This document shows positions 31,586 to 42,016 of a stretch of DNA of 64,000 nt, piece after piece. The notes below the pieces were generated by a model that saw only the letters and a program-made list of their open reading frames with translations, made no database searches and was not told the DNA's origin. Made by a program: the position numbers and the translations under genes. Source of the stretch: Lodderomyces elongisporus (taxonomy: Eukaryota; Ascomycota; Pichiomycetes; Serinales; Debaryomycetaceae). The stretch spans positions 1,240,001 through 1,304,000 of the forward strand of contig NC_083678.1 of the NCBI RefSeq assembly GCF_030384665.1. Reading direction: 5' to 3'. Every line of letters starts with the position of its first letter. The stretch's first letter is position 1.

Positions 31586-33457
31586 TTAGTAAAGCACTTT
31601 TTTAAACATATTTTCATTCTTCTTTTCTCTTGGTGATTTCGAAAATGTCAAGCTCAAATCATTATCGTCAAATTCCTTTTTGTGATTTTGCAGCTGGATT
31701 TCATGCCCAACCAATTCCTCTTCAAAAAACTCGACATCGGGACATTCTTCGTACCATCCTTTCTCAAATGGACCGGTTCTTTCAATTCCAATCTCAACAG
31801 GGAAAAAATAGCAAAGAATTGCATATACTATAAATGCTGAGCAAAAACCCATAAAGAAATTGAGTCTGTACACTTCTGTAGCACCAATGGGCACGGTATG
31901 TGTACCTGTAGCACCTACAAACCCCACAATATTTGGCAAGATACCGCAGATATAGGCCAAGTATGCTCTCCAATTACATCCAATCTTGTTATAGGCATAC
32001 ATTGATCTTGTCGAATCTTGGCCAGGAACAGTGGCAGAATACAAGTGCGAAAGCTTCAAGTAGCCTCTTCTAACATAATAGTAGTCACATGCAACAACAC
32101 CAGCAATCGAAGAAAGGAAAACTGAATATGCAGACAAATAAGTTGTGAATCTTGATGAAGAGGAAATCAACTTCCATGGACAGATGGCCAATGCCAAAAA
32201 TGCACAAAGGTATCCACCTCTTCTGATATTGATGAATCGTGGCAAGATGGCTGAACAATCAGTACCAAACGACAATGAGTTTGCCGAAATGTTTGTACCC
32301 AATTGTGCAAGGGCAAATGCTGCAGAGAGAAAGAAAACACCTGCACGGTTACCTGAAGTGTAATTGTCCAAGAACCTGCCCAAGACATCCAATGGTGACC
32401 AATAAGTTTCTCCATACTTGTGTTGAGCTGCTGATGTCACTAAAATACCAATCAACGAAGTGATTGAGAAACAAATTGGGATCGAAATGGTGTAAACCAA
32501 GTACTTCATACCAAATGATGGCTTATTTGCAAAACGAGAGAAATCGGGCGAGTTGACAATCAATGTTGCAAAGTTGGCCAATGAGTTCATTGTTGACTCG
32601 ACGAAAGCCCAACCCAAGGCACTTCCGTGCAAGGTTGATTCTTGATGCATAACACTTCCCAATCCTTTACATTTTACTAAAGTCCAGATCAAGAAGCCAA
32701 ATCCAGCAATTGGAGCAACGTATGCTTTTACTGTGAAAAGGTGTCTAATCTTGTGTGGTGGGAACCAGATAAATGGCAATTGAAACAACCAAAACAAGAA
32801 TATGCCCAAAAACTGATAAGTTGTCAAATCTGGATCTGAAATCGTATTGTGGATCTTGTTTGGTAAGCTTTTACCAAATATAGCATGCAACATCAATTGG
32901 AAAGTTGGACCAGCCACTGCTGTTTGCACAGCAAACCAAATACATGACATAAACACACGATTAATCACTGGCCACAACGAGCCATATATACCAAAGGATG
33001 ATCTCACGGCAACGGGGAATGAAATATGATACTGTGTTCCTACTCTAGCACCAATGCTGACAAAAACACCACAAAAGAAGTAACCTAACCATACCGAGAG
33101 CCAAGTCATCCACCAATTCATGTTCAGTGGTGCTTGCATACCAGTTGCAGCAATTTGCCATGTATTGATGTTGAATGAATCTGAGATCCAGTAGAAAATA
33201 TAGTTGTACCATGACCAAAGTCTTCTTTCTTCTTCAACTGGTCGCAAGTCATGGTTATAAAGAAATATTTGCGTATTGCTCAACTCTCCACGCGGTTGCA
33301 CTTCAAGGAACTTGACTAGTCTCTGCAAAAATGATTTTGGTTCTGATTCATGTTCATGGTTCTGAATATCCTCAACTGATGTTTGACCAATCTCGTCCAA
33401 ATCAATATACTTTTCGTCGTTCGTGACTGCGATTGAATCTTTTTCCGTAATATTCAT
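31586..33457 (-). CDS. FUR4: FUR4-type uracil/NCS1 permease
   Basis: This 623-residue plasma-membrane symporter belongs to the NCS1 family. The block YNHDLRPVEEERRLWSWYNY then FNINTWQIAATGMQ (about 67-107) agrees closely with Fur4. About twelve hydrophobic segments follow. PPHKIRHLFTVKAY (about 234-247) and SFPVAVRSSFGIYGSLWPVINR (about 146-167) are family hallmarks. The N-terminal tail is acidic with Lys residues suitable for ubiquitin-controlled turnover. Uracil import feeds pyrimidine salvage. The related DAL4 (allantoin) and FUI1 (uridine) transporters share these motifs, so substrate is likely but not certain. Divergent from RAD9. Confidence 0.85.
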   Translation of the reverse strand: MNITEKDSIAVTNDEKYIDLDEIGQTSVEDIQNHEHESEPKSFLQRLVKFLEVQPRGELSNTQIFLYNHDLRPVEEERRLWSWYNYIFYWISDSFNINTWQIAATGMQAPLNMNWWMTWLSVWLGYFFCGVFVSIGARVGTQYHISFPVAVRSSFGIYGSLWPVINRVFMSCIWFAVQTAVAGPTFQLMLHAIFGKSLPNKIHNTISDPDLTTYQFLGIFLFWLFQLPFIWFPPHKIRHLFTVKAYVAPIAGFGFLIWTLVKCKGLGSVMHQESTLHGSALGWAFVESTMNSLANFATLIVNSPDFSRFANKPSFGMKYLVYTISIPICFSITSLIGILVTSAAQHKYGETYWSPLDVLGRFLDNYTSGNRAGVFFLSAAFALAQLGTNISANSLSFGTDCSAILPRFINIRRGGYLCAFLALAICPWKLISSSSRFTTYLSAYSVFLSSIAGVVACDYYYVRRGYLKLSHLYSATVPGQDSTRSMYAYNKIGCNWRAYLAYICGILPNIVGFVGATGTHTVPIGATEVYRLNFFMGFCSAFIVYAILCYFFPVEIGIERTGPFEKGWYEECPDVEFFEEELVGHEIQLQNHKKEFDDNDLSLTFSKSPREKKNENMFKKVLY

Positions 33458-33555
33458 TTTGTTTGGGTACGTGCAAGTTTAGGAGACCTCCGTGGGTTTG
33501 AAGAATAACATTATAATAATAGAACACACGAGCAAGAGCATAACAGTACCTTAGC

Positions 33556-33595
<40 letters not shown>

Positions 33596-34821
33596 CTCAT
33601 AAACTAATTTGCAATCATCTACGTTTTACCTACAGTATTGTTTAGCCGCCTGAGCAAATGCTAAATGAAATTGCCTTTTTCAATTTTTTTTTAATTTTAA
33701 AATTTTTTCAACATTCTTACGATAAAGCTTTACTACTGCTCAAATAGCACACAGTACATACTAAACTCTTTCTCTTCATGTAATCTTTATCGATTGGTGG
33801 GAATTTGATGAAAAAAAAAAGAAAAAAAAATTTTTCAAGGTTTGGCCGTTTGGCGCGTCCTTATCTTCATGATAAAAAATCAAAGCAGACACAAAAAGGG
33901 GTGGACAAAAACAAAATCTTATAAAGTATCAAGCGCTATCAGTGGTTTGTTGATTCTGCCGTTTGCACAAGATGCCGTTTGCTCGCACACCTTGAGCACC
34001 ATCATTTGTATTTTCAACTACCTAAACACAATATTACTAGTACTATTGTTTCTTTTGTTTTTAAACTATGTTAGCAGTCTCGCAGGGTTAAAATATATAT
34101 TTAAAAATTACCTTTCGATGTTCGTTTATAAAAGCAACTGCCTAATGAAGTGTTAATGAGTTTCTTTTGCATAGTTCAATGGAAAATCATCGATTCAAAG
34201 ATTCTTTTCAGAAAAAAAAGGAAGTAAAAAGAGAAAATAAATTCAAGGTTGACTCTGTTTGTTGTGGAATGATCCTTGTTGCCTGTAAAGTAATATCAAA
34301 TGCCCCGGCTTTTCAAGTTATCAAAATCATATAGGCTTTTGGGCTTTAGTTGTGAATATCTACAATTTTTTTTGCTTTTGGCCCGCTTTTTAATTACACT
34401 TTTCATTCCAAAAGAAATAAGGGAAATTTTTCTTTACTGATTTTAACAACTCAGATGAGCTCATTATCCATTATATTCAATTTTGTATAGACAAACCACT
34501 TCAGCTCTTTCTAAGTTTTTGATCTTTGACTACATCGCAAGCAAAAAAATTGCACTTCATAAAAGTCACTGCGTTGAATATACTTTAACTCCGCGTCGTG
34601 AGCTTAGGCGTGGAATAATCCCCTTGGTTTCGATTTAATTTTCTTTTTATTCTCCTTCTTCCTCTTTTTTCTCTTCCCTGCGGCTCAAGGGTTTCTTCTA
34701 TTCCGTTCTCTGCCTCGTCTAACTAAATAGCACCAACCACCCGTCCCCATAGTTTTTCAAATTCAGTTCTGTTTTTTTAAAATTTTAAGCTTTAGATTTT
34801 GAAATATATGGAAATGCATTA
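33458..34821. other. Divergent promoter region between FUR4 and RAD9
   Basis: About 1.36 kb without a supported gene. It contains a long AT dinucleotide run (33559-33590), and poly(dA)-poly(dT) near 33810-33836. A 104-codon frame at 33842-34156 encodes a hydrophobic peptide without family resemblance and is treated as accidental. Confidence 0.55.
33559..33590. repeat. AT dinucleotide microsatellite (16 units)
   Basis: Uninterrupted AT repeat about 100 bp upstream of the FUR4 start. It probably forms the TATA-rich core promoter and may vary in length between strains. Confidence 0.9.
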
Positions 34822-37800
34822 ATGACTGGAGGTACACGTCTGGCGAATGTACTTGATAATTCAGATATAGCTCTACCGCATAGTCAACAAGAAGCTCTGT
34901 TTCGAAATAGACATTACCAAAAAGAACTACAAGATCACCATGGAAATGATAAAGACAGTACTAATTTGCCATTTGGCTCACAGGATGTGTCAGTCGAAAT
35001 ACCTAGTCCTGAAAGTCGACGATGGAGTAATGGCATGGAGTCTAGCCAGTTTGGTGTAGTGGGAAATATTACAAAACAAGAGCTTAGTGAGTTGGATGAA
35101 GAAGATCCCGACATAACTACTTTGAGTATACAAGGAAGCTCGACCCAGATCGACCATCGTGCAAATGATACAGAGCGCAAGTTTCAAGGTATGGACACTA
35201 TAAAGGAAAAATCTCACCTGTATTCACATGATGATCATGGTGGTTATGATAATGATAATAGTAAAAGTTTTGGTGATAATTATGATGATACACAACGGAT
35301 TCCACCAGCCAAAATAGGGATGGATTCGCTAGCAGAAACACAAAAAATTGAAACTAATAAGAGTATTAAGGTCCAGGATAGTCCAGAAAGAGATGAAGTG
35401 AAAGACGATGTTGATCAAATTAGTAAAAAAGTTTTCCAAAAACAAAGCAGTATTCAAGACCTTGACGACACTCAGCCAATTGCAAGAGCAAGTAAAGTTA
35501 ATTTGGATTTAGCTGACACTCAGCCTTTAGTAGGATCCCGGCAAACTAATTTAGACTTGACCGATACTCAACCAATTGCTAGACCTTACCAGACTAATCT
35601 AGACTTGGCTGATACTCAAGTTATTGATCAAAAAAGTATTCGAAAACCAGTAGGTGATTCTTTTTCAGCTTCAACAGAGGATGATTTTGACATTTCTCCT
35701 GACACGCAGTTTGGTGAAGGTGATGACCACAATGATGTTGATGATGTTGATGATGTTGATGATATTGATATTGACATTGATGTTAAAGCAAACGATGAAT
35801 TGAAAGAAACACAGGTGATCAATCGCAAAGAAGAAAAAATATCACACGTACCACAATACACAAGCCAGGACAGTGATTACTCATTTGGTTTTATCGACAG
35901 ATTGGAAAGTTTGCCTGAAACTCAAGTTATCACAAATGGCAATTTGATAGACCACCGTTTCAATCGCAATCATCCGAATTTAAAGTCAAGGCGACAAGTT
36001 ATCAACACACAAGATGTACCAGATGGAGGGAGTCAAGGTACAAATGCAAACGGCATTGTCGAAGTGCAAACCGATGATGAAAGAGATATCACTTATGATA
36101 GAGAGAGAGATGAGGAAGAAGAAAAAGAGGAAGAAGAAAGAGAAGAAGAAGAAGTGGAGCAGCAGGAGGATGAGGATTTAGTCATGGAAAAGGGAAAGAA
36201 AGAATCTGAGGAATTGGATGTTCCTGTTGATAAAGATGTCACTGATCAATATGAGGATAGCGTTGTTAGGTATAGAAAGAGAAACCTTTCGAAAAGTCCA
36301 ATTAAGCTTAAAAGAGCCCGAACTGAGAATTTAACCTCACATTTTCAAAGTAATGAAGATGAAAATGCTGACTATTTAACACCTGCGCCAGTATTGAGAA
36401 ATCATTCCGTGCCGTTGATTTTGGCTTCACCTTTTGATAAGATATTCACATCTTCCTCCTCGCCAAGCAAAAAAATTGCAAATCAACTGGTGATGACTGA
36501 TGAAGATGGGAAATTGGCGGTTATTAACACTAGCATGCAGAATGATAATGGAGAGAAGAATCAAGTGCTTGATAAAGTTGAGAGTAGCCATAGTGGTGAT
36601 AACAATAGAAATAGGGGATACGCTACTTCTCCGCCGAGTTCACCCGAAGCGATCTTGCCTACAGCAGTTGATGAAACCGATGTTGAAAAAATGGAAAATA
36701 GTTTAAATGATATTGTTCCCGATGTGGATATGGATGTTGACAATAGTGCAGAAAAGTCCTCTTTGGAAAAACCAGCGCGGTCCAAACGGAGAGTTAATAG
36801 AGTAGTGGAATCACAATCTGGGACTGATGATGCTACAACCAATGATATTGATAATGATTTCAATGATGGTGAATATATCATTAACGGTGTTTTGCGCAAG
36901 GAAAAGTCGGATACACTTCGAGAATCAGATATTTTGTATCGGGATAGTGTATGGGCCACTTACAATTTGAAAATGTATACTGGGAGATTAGAAGCTAGTT
37001 ACAGTGACTCTCTGATTGTGGAATTCCCGGATGGATCATATTCAATCAAAAATGAGGATCTTAACATGCTTGATTTGAGGATTGGTGATACGGTCAATGT
37101 TCGGGGTAAAAGGTTTAAATGTATAGTTGTTGGACTATCAAGAGGTGATAGTTCTGTGAATGCTTTCAAATGCATGCGTGGCTACTCCGTTGTACATGTG
37201 GTGAAACGAAGTCAGAAAAGTAATGCAGATAAGCAGGAGTTTCTAGTGCCGTTATCTGAATGTCTTATGGAGTTGAGTGACTGGATGATCCATGAGCAAA
37301 AATATCGGTTACTTTTTGATGATGAGAATAATGTTGGCGACAAGAGCAACGATGTTTTTCTTTTGTCCTCAAATGGTTTGGTACGCAGTCGTGGAACAAC
37401 ATTTGATGTTATTAGTGGTGCTAGCCACCAACCAAATTATCATCAACAGCCACTGACACCGACAAAAGCTTCGACCAGGATTTCTAGTGAAAAGTTTCTG
37501 AAACTCGCTACCCCGTCTCCTAAAAAATCATTAGCTTATGGTAGTACATCACTGATATTTGCAGGCAAATTGTTTAGTATTACTAATATTGATGGTGCTA
37601 GGAAGGAGTTGATCAAGCAAAAAATTGAAAGTAATGGTGGGATCTATCTCGATTCTGATCTTTTGGGCATCTTTGAATACTCCAAAATTGATGATACTGG
37701 GTTGGGCTTGACTTCCAAGTATTTGAAACAGTCAATGAATATAAGATTTGGATGCATGATTGCAAATAATTTCTGTCGCAGTTCGAAATATTTACAAGCA

Positions 37801-38457
37801 TTGGCCTTGGGGTGGCCCATACTTTCCGATGCCTATATTGATGATGTAATTGCTAACCCCAGTAGGGTTGATGACTGGTATGTATACTTGTTACCAGCTG
37901 GTTATTCTGTTCATATGCAAGCAATGAAAAGTTTGGACATTTACAAATATAGAGTCAATTTTGAACTTGGTTTGCTGCTTAACGAACAGATATTAAATCG
38001 CAAGCTTTTGTTAACTGGAGTCAATATATTGATATTGAGTTTTTCTGTTACAGAGAGTAAAAAGAATTTGATAGAGTTGGAGACTTCGAAATTTATATTT
38101 CATGCATTTGGAGCACAGTCATGGAATATCTGCCATAGTGTTGAAAAGGCTCTTGAAGCTATAAAAAGTTTTATCAGTATGGATCAAGAGTTTTTAATAT
38201 TTAATGATGGAGGAGCAAATGATATATTGAATGAAATTTTGACAAGTTTTAGTGAACAGGAAAACTCATTTGCAATAGAAAGAGGAAGAAGCCAAGGAAG
38301 TAGAAGAAGTAAAAGAGGAGAAAGAAGAGATGAAAAAGAACAGCATGATATAAGAGTAGTTGATTGGGAATGGGTTGTGCAATGTGTAATTAGTGGCTGT
38401 ATATGGGATTCTCCATCTACAAAAATAACTACAACAACATTATCATTAGCTAGTTGA
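34822..38457 (+). CDS. RAD9: RAD9 DNA-damage checkpoint mediator (TQ cluster, Tudor, BRCT)
   Basis: This 1211-residue nuclear protein matches the Rad9/Crb2/53BP1 family, which links Mec1/Tel1 kinases to Rad53. The N-terminal half holds at least nine [D/E]TQ or DTQ motifs. Four of them, at T217, T233, T249 and T265, sit in an exact 16-residue tandem repeat. The linker is acidic. A Tudor-like domain lies at about 709-765 (DSVWATYNLKMYTGRLEASY then PDGSYSIKNEDLNMLDLRIGD), expected to read methylated histone H3K79. Tandem BRCT domains run from about 910 to the end and close with RVVDWEWVVQCVISG, with the BRCT tryptophan. Length compares with 1309 in S. cerevisiae. The long SQ/TQ array, Tudor and BRCT order makes the call firm. 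Confidence 0.92.
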   Translation: MTGGTRLANVLDNSDIALPHSQQEALFRNRHYQKELQDHHGNDKDSTNLPFGSQDVSVEIPSPESRRWSNGMESSQFGVVGNITKQELSELDEEDPDITTLSIQGSSTQIDHRANDTERKFQGMDTIKEKSHLYSHDDHGGYDNDNSKSFGDNYDDTQRIPPAKIGMDSLAETQKIETNKSIKVQDSPERDEVKDDVDQISKKVFQKQSSIQDLDDTQPIARASKVNLDLADTQPLVGSRQTNLDLTDTQPIARPYQTNLDLADTQVIDQKSIRKPVGDSFSASTEDDFDISPDTQFGEGDDHNDVDDVDDVDDIDIDIDVKANDELKETQVINRKEEKISHVPQYTSQDSDYSFGFIDRLESLPETQVITNGNLIDHRFNRNHPNLKSRRQVINTQDVPDGGSQGTNANGIVEVQTDDERDITYDRERDEEEEKEEEEREEEEVEQQEDEDLVMEKGKKESEELDVPVDKDVTDQYEDSVVRYRKRNLSKSPIKLKRARTENLTSHFQSNEDENADYLTPAPVLRNHSVPLILASPFDKIFTSSSSPSKKIANQLVMTDEDGKLAVINTSMQNDNGEKNQVLDKVESSHSGDNNRNRGYATSPPSSPEAILPTAVDETDVEKMENSLNDIVPDVDMDVDNSAEKSSLEKPARSKRRVNRVVESQSGTDDATTNDIDNDFNDGEYIINGVLRKEKSDTLRESDILYRDSVWATYNLKMYTGRLEASYSDSLIVEFPDGSYSIKNEDLNMLDLRIGDTVNVRGKRFKCIVVGLSRGDSSVNAFKCMRGYSVVHVVKRSQKSNADKQEFLVPLSECLMELSDWMIHEQKYRLLFDDENNVGDKSNDVFLLSSNGLVRSRGTTFDVISGASHQPNYHQQPLTPTKASTRISSEKFLKLATPSPKKSLAYGSTSLIFAGKLFSITNIDGARKELIKQKIESNGGIYLDSDLLGIFEYSKIDDTGLGLTSKYLKQSMNIRFGCMIANNFCRSSKYLQALALGWPILSDAYIDDVIANPSRVDDWYVYLLPAGYSVHMQAMKSLDIYKYRVNFELGLLLNEQILNRKLLLTGVNILILSFSVTESKKNLIELETSKFIFHAFGAQSWNICHSVEKALEAIKSFISMDQEFLIFNDGGANDILNEILTSFSEQENSFAIERGRSQGSRRSKRGERRDEKEQHDIRVVDWEWVVQCVISGCIWDSPSTKITTTTLSLAS

Positions 38458-38658
38458 GAATAGACAAAGTACAAGTTTTTTTTTTGTTTGACCAAAAAAA
38501 TTTTAGGTTTCAGTTGTGTATATATTATTTTCATTATTAATATAATTTTATTCATTTACTCATTACTTCTATAAAACATTTTATGGTATTTTGTTTCTCT
38601 TTTCCATTTTCCATTCTTTTTTTTATTTTTTTTGGTTTCCGTTTGGTTGGTTCTTAAT
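38458..38658. other. Convergent 3' region of RAD9 and PUT1
   Basis: A 200-bp T-rich and A-rich spacer with T/A blocks near 38475-38510 that presumably supply both 3' ends. No gene. Confidence 0.5.
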
Positions 38659-40152
38659 TTATGCTGATTTTCCGACAAGTCTGTTCATCAATTGGGCAAA
38701 AGTAGCCTTGACCAATGGCCATCCGTTATCGCTCTTGACGGCATCTCCATTTTCCTCCAACCTTCTCAAAAGATATTCCTTTGTTTCCAATGGTGGACCC
38801 CATGGCACATACTTAATAACGTTACCAATCTTGTGGTTTTCAATCAAGTCATAAGTGATAGTATCAGCCATTCCCAATAATTGACCAAGCACAACATTGC
38901 ATTTGTTTTTGTTTGTCTTATTTGCTTCGGTGTATACTTTGGAGCTTGCCAATTTCAAGGAGTCTGCATTGTGGCTTGCTACAACCAAGTGACCGATTGT
39001 TGATTCGTTGCCCTTGGATTCCAAGATGGAGTCGATACAGTAGGTGATTCCCGAGTTGTAGTTGTTATCGGTATCTTCCTTTGTCTTGTGAATAACTGTA
39101 GCTCTATTCTTTTCCGAGTGAATGTATGCACCACGCACGAGTTTCAAACCCAATCTGTAGTTGTGCTCCTTGGCCAATCTTTCTTCTTCTGCAAGCAAAT
39201 CAGCAGATTCACTCAAGTACATTTGCAAGGTACCCACGATATTAACAGGTTCATTTAGTTTATTGAATTTTTTGTATAGTTGGCGCTGCAATTCATAGAC
39301 ACCTGGTTGCAAATCGTGTTTTTCAGCATCAATCACGGCAACAACAAATGGTGCAGTTCTTTCAGGGTATTGTTTGGCCAACTCTTGGTTTGCGTCATAA
39401 ACGGCTTGACATGCTCTAGTTGCTTTTGCAACCAAATCAGCAAATGCAGCTTCTTGTCCGTTATTGTAGTTTTTCAAAACGTGTGCAGCATCCTTGACAA
39501 AACCAGTTGGTTTCAAGGCAACATAACCTGATGGGATATCGTTGATATCTTTACCTGCAGTCTTGATCATATTGACAGTGTGTGGGACAATTACTTCTTT
39601 AATGGAGACAATTGTTTCATCAACAATAAATTCGGGGTCAATATTGTCGTTTCCTTCGCAAGCTTCAATTGTTAATGAGAGCATAATGTTGTTGATGCCT
39701 CTTTGTTCGTGTAATCTTTGGGCAGTTTCTCTAACTTGTTTTGGGTTAGCACCGCCGCAATAAATTCTGTAAACGAGTGCTTCGATAACTTTGAGTGGTG
39801 TGTAGGGAAACAATTTGATGCATGTGTTTAAAGTGAGCTTGTTGAGGGTGCAAAGACCAATGACAAAAAAGGAGATTAACTCCTTGGTGTTGAATGAGGC
39901 CAAGTATTCAGTTGAGTTGGTGGAGATTGGCCGACTTTTGTGGTCAAGAGTTGTTTTGGTTGTGTGTGTGTTTTGTGAGCTCAATTGAGAAGAAAAGGGT
40001 TGGTTTTGTGAGGGTGGTGAAGTAGTAATGCTTTTGGCATTGGGTGTATTATGGATGTATCTTTGTAAGCTCAAGATGTTTGCTCTTGAGGGTTTAGTAC
40101 AAGCAGGGAGTAAGTACCTAGAAGTAGGTGCAACTGGAACAGATCTCAACAT
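38659..40152 (-). CDS. PUT1: Proline dehydrogenase (mitochondrial)
   Basis: This 497-residue flavoprotein oxidises proline to pyrroline-5-carboxylate, the first step of proline use as nitrogen source. The N-terminal 45 residues are rich in Arg, Ser and hydroxylated residues with few acids, consistent with a mitochondrial presequence. The TIM-barrel core shows ALKPTGFVKDA, the KLVRGAYIHSEK strand and VPWGPPLETKEYLLRR. The proline carboxylate motif RRxxEN is R463, R464, E467, N468. Length is close to S. cerevisiae Put1 (476). The upstream region carries a compound microsatellite and a CCG-N8-CGG pair, but no clear Put3-type CGG-N10-CCG site was found. Confidence 0.95.
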   Translation of the reverse strand: MLRSVPVAPTSRYLLPACTKPSRANILSLQRYIHNTPNAKSITTSPPSQNQPFSSQLSSQNTHTTKTTLDHKSRPISTNSTEYLASFNTKELISFFVIGLCTLNKLTLNTCIKLFPYTPLKVIEALVYRIYCGGANPKQVRETAQRLHEQRGINNIMLSLTIEACEGNDNIDPEFIVDETIVSIKEVIVPHTVNMIKTAGKDINDIPSGYVALKPTGFVKDAAHVLKNYNNGQEAAFADLVAKATRACQAVYDANQELAKQYPERTAPFVVAVIDAEKHDLQPGVYELQRQLYKKFNKLNEPVNIVGTLQMYLSESADLLAEEERLAKEHNYRLGLKLVRGAYIHSEKNRATVIHKTKEDTDNNYNSGITYCIDSILESKGNESTIGHLVVASHNADSLKLASSKVYTEANKTNKNKCNVVLGQLLGMADTITYDLIENHKIGNVIKYVPWGPPLETKEYLLRRLEENGDAVKSDNGWPLVKATFAQLMNRLVGKSA

Positions 40153-40565
40153 TGAATGATTTGTGGTGGATGTATTTGAGACTGGTATAAGACTTTAGTA
40201 TGAAGAGATAAGATAGTGGGAGGAAAGATTAAAGAAAAGAGGGGAAAAGGGAAAAGGGAAAAAAAAGGAAAAGGTAGAATTAGAGAGATACCAAGGGCTA
40301 TAAATATTGTTTATATCTTTAGAACAAATAAATATTAAAAATAAAAAAATTTTAAACAAGTCTTCTACAAGCGATGGTATATTAAAGATAAGAAAAAGAA
40401 GAAGATGATGATGATGATGATGGGGATGAAGAAGAGAGATGTGAAGTTAGAAGCAGAAGGAGAAATTAGTGTGACATATGATTTTGTGTTACCATGTGTC
40501 AGTTTCTAAGGGTAAATCTTAGCGAGGTCGCACCTTACACTCAAACGTTATATTGTCTCTCTCTA

Positions 40566-40610
40566 CCCCCCCCCCCCCCCCCCCACACACACACACTCTC
40601 TCTCTCTCTC
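40566..40610. repeat. Compound microsatellite C19-(AC)6-(TC)7
   Basis: Nineteen C residues, six AC units and seven TC units follow one another without interruption, about 410 bp upstream of PUT1. A 19-C homopolymer is striking in an AT-rich genome. It could form unusual structures and could be an assembly weak point. Confidence 0.92.
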
Positions 40611-41035
40611 TTCTACAAACATACACAATTATATCTATATTTACAAGCATTTTATTTGCCCTTGTAGTCGGTTATAAAGAAATTGCAAATATAGAGAGAA
40701 GAACTAGCAAAAAAAAAAATTTCCTTTCCACTTTCGATTCAATCCCAACTTGTGGTTATTCCGTGTCTTTAAACTTTAGATGGGAGTAATCAGCATAGAT
40801 TATGTTGCACTTTCTAGAAAAAAAAATGAAGAAGACAAAAAATCCAAAAATAAATAAAACCATGAAGAATCGGCTTGGTGAACGTGGGGTAATTCCGTTG
40901 GCATTCGGCAATCGCGGTTATAAATTGTTTTTTTCTCTTTCCTTTTGGCTTAAGTTGATTGTAGACCATTCGGAGTTGTTTCTTGTCTTAACAAAACACA
41001 CACACACACCGCAACAGCACTATGATTAATGAAGA

Positions 41036-41094
41036 CAGTAGTAGTAGTAGTTGTTGTTGTTGTAGTAGTAGTACTAGTGGTGGTGGTAGTAGTA
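41036..41094. repeat. GTA/GTT/GGT trinucleotide repeat
   Basis: Successive GTA, GTT, GTA and GGT units. The frames crossing it encode only valine or repeat-derived peptides. Confidence 0.8.
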
Positions 41095-41274
41095 GGCGCT
41101 ACAAACTTTCTCACCTTTGTTTTTTGTGTTTTGTGTTGTGTTTTTTTTTCCAGAGTTAATACAAGAGAGGTGTGTCTACATTTTGTTGCCGCAGTAATTA
41201 TTAGCGAGGTGATTCCAAAATAAAAAAAAATAAAGTGTATTTATTTTATTTTTTCTTTTTTCTTTTTTTTTAAT

Positions 41275-41823
41275 GTGGTTCTTCCGCACGGTGTGACTTC
41301 CCGTGGTTTGTTGTGGTGTTATTATTATGTGTGGAGTTGGAAAAGGTCTCGCAGGGTAAAGTTCTGCGAGATGCGGTTTCAGTTACCAAATATGGATGCT
41401 TCTAATGTTGTTTTTTATTTTTCGATTTCTTCTCTATCACTTGCCACTTACAGCATATTTACTTTGCTATACAAAAGATTACCACCATTAATACCAATGG
41501 CACTGAATAGAGAGAGAGAGATAGTGGGTGTATGTGTGTTTAACTGTTATTCACTTACAAAGGGAGCTTACCAAATAACCTTTTTTTTCTTGTGGCTTCC
41601 CCACAACTGCACAAGAAATAAAAAGATTGAGCCACTTAGAGATAAGGTGATGGTAAAAAATGCATCAGTCATTAAAGAGATAAGAATGAAAAAGAAAGTT
41701 GTTATTGGCAAAACATATGTTATGAAGAAACTACTTTCGGTCTGGTTAGGTTTTCTTTCCGGTCAATCTCATGCAAAAAAAGATCTGAAAGAAACCACCT
41801 TAAAAATTTGTCAGTATACCTAG
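41275..41823 (+). other. Doubtful 182-codon open frame
   Basis: I do not recognise any family. The peptide has one weakly hydrophobic region (about 45-65) and a basic C-terminal half, without the repeats that create chance frames elsewhere in the window. It is the longest unexplained frame in the intergenic sequence. It may be a chance frame, a decayed gene or a clade-specific small gene. Listed so that it can be tested, not asserted as a gene. Confidence 0.15.
41347..41371. repeat. GC-rich hairpin, 8-bp stem and 9-nt loop
   Basis: TCTCGCAG (41347-41354) pairs exactly with CTGCGAGA (41364-41371), with the nine-base loop GGTAAAGTT between. It is more GC-rich than its surroundings. No known RNA family was recognised. 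Confidence 0.6.
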
Positions 41824-42016
41824 GAGAAGTATTTCTGATGAGACACTGAAATAAACAATTTGCCTCTCATGTATCTAAACATTCAAACACACTAGTTTAA
41901 ATGCTCACTTATTCGTGGAATACTCAGGGTTTAATGTATACGTTTACTTGATAGCATTGTAGTATTCATCTACCTTCAAAAGATATATATATTTTATTTG
42001 TTTCTTGACCAAAAGT

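Noticed and set aside
34077..34092. GTCTCGCAGGGT shared with 41346-41357
   Set aside because: A 12-base match between two sites is expected by chance many times in 64 kb. No longer similarity surrounds either copy.
33842..34156. 104-codon frame between FUR4 and RAD9
   Set aside because: Hydrophobic low-information peptide without family resemblance in AT-rich intergenic DNA, so chance is the simplest explanation.
34158..34215. tRNA suggested by TAGTTCAATGG and ATTCAAAGATTC
   Set aside because: The two words are only about 20 nt apart, too close for A- and B-boxes, and the arms do not pair.
40895..40908. Put3 binding site upstream of PUT1
   Set aside because: The pair is CCG-N8-CGG, an everted arrangement, not the CGG-N10-CCG known for Put3, and it is 740 bp from the start.
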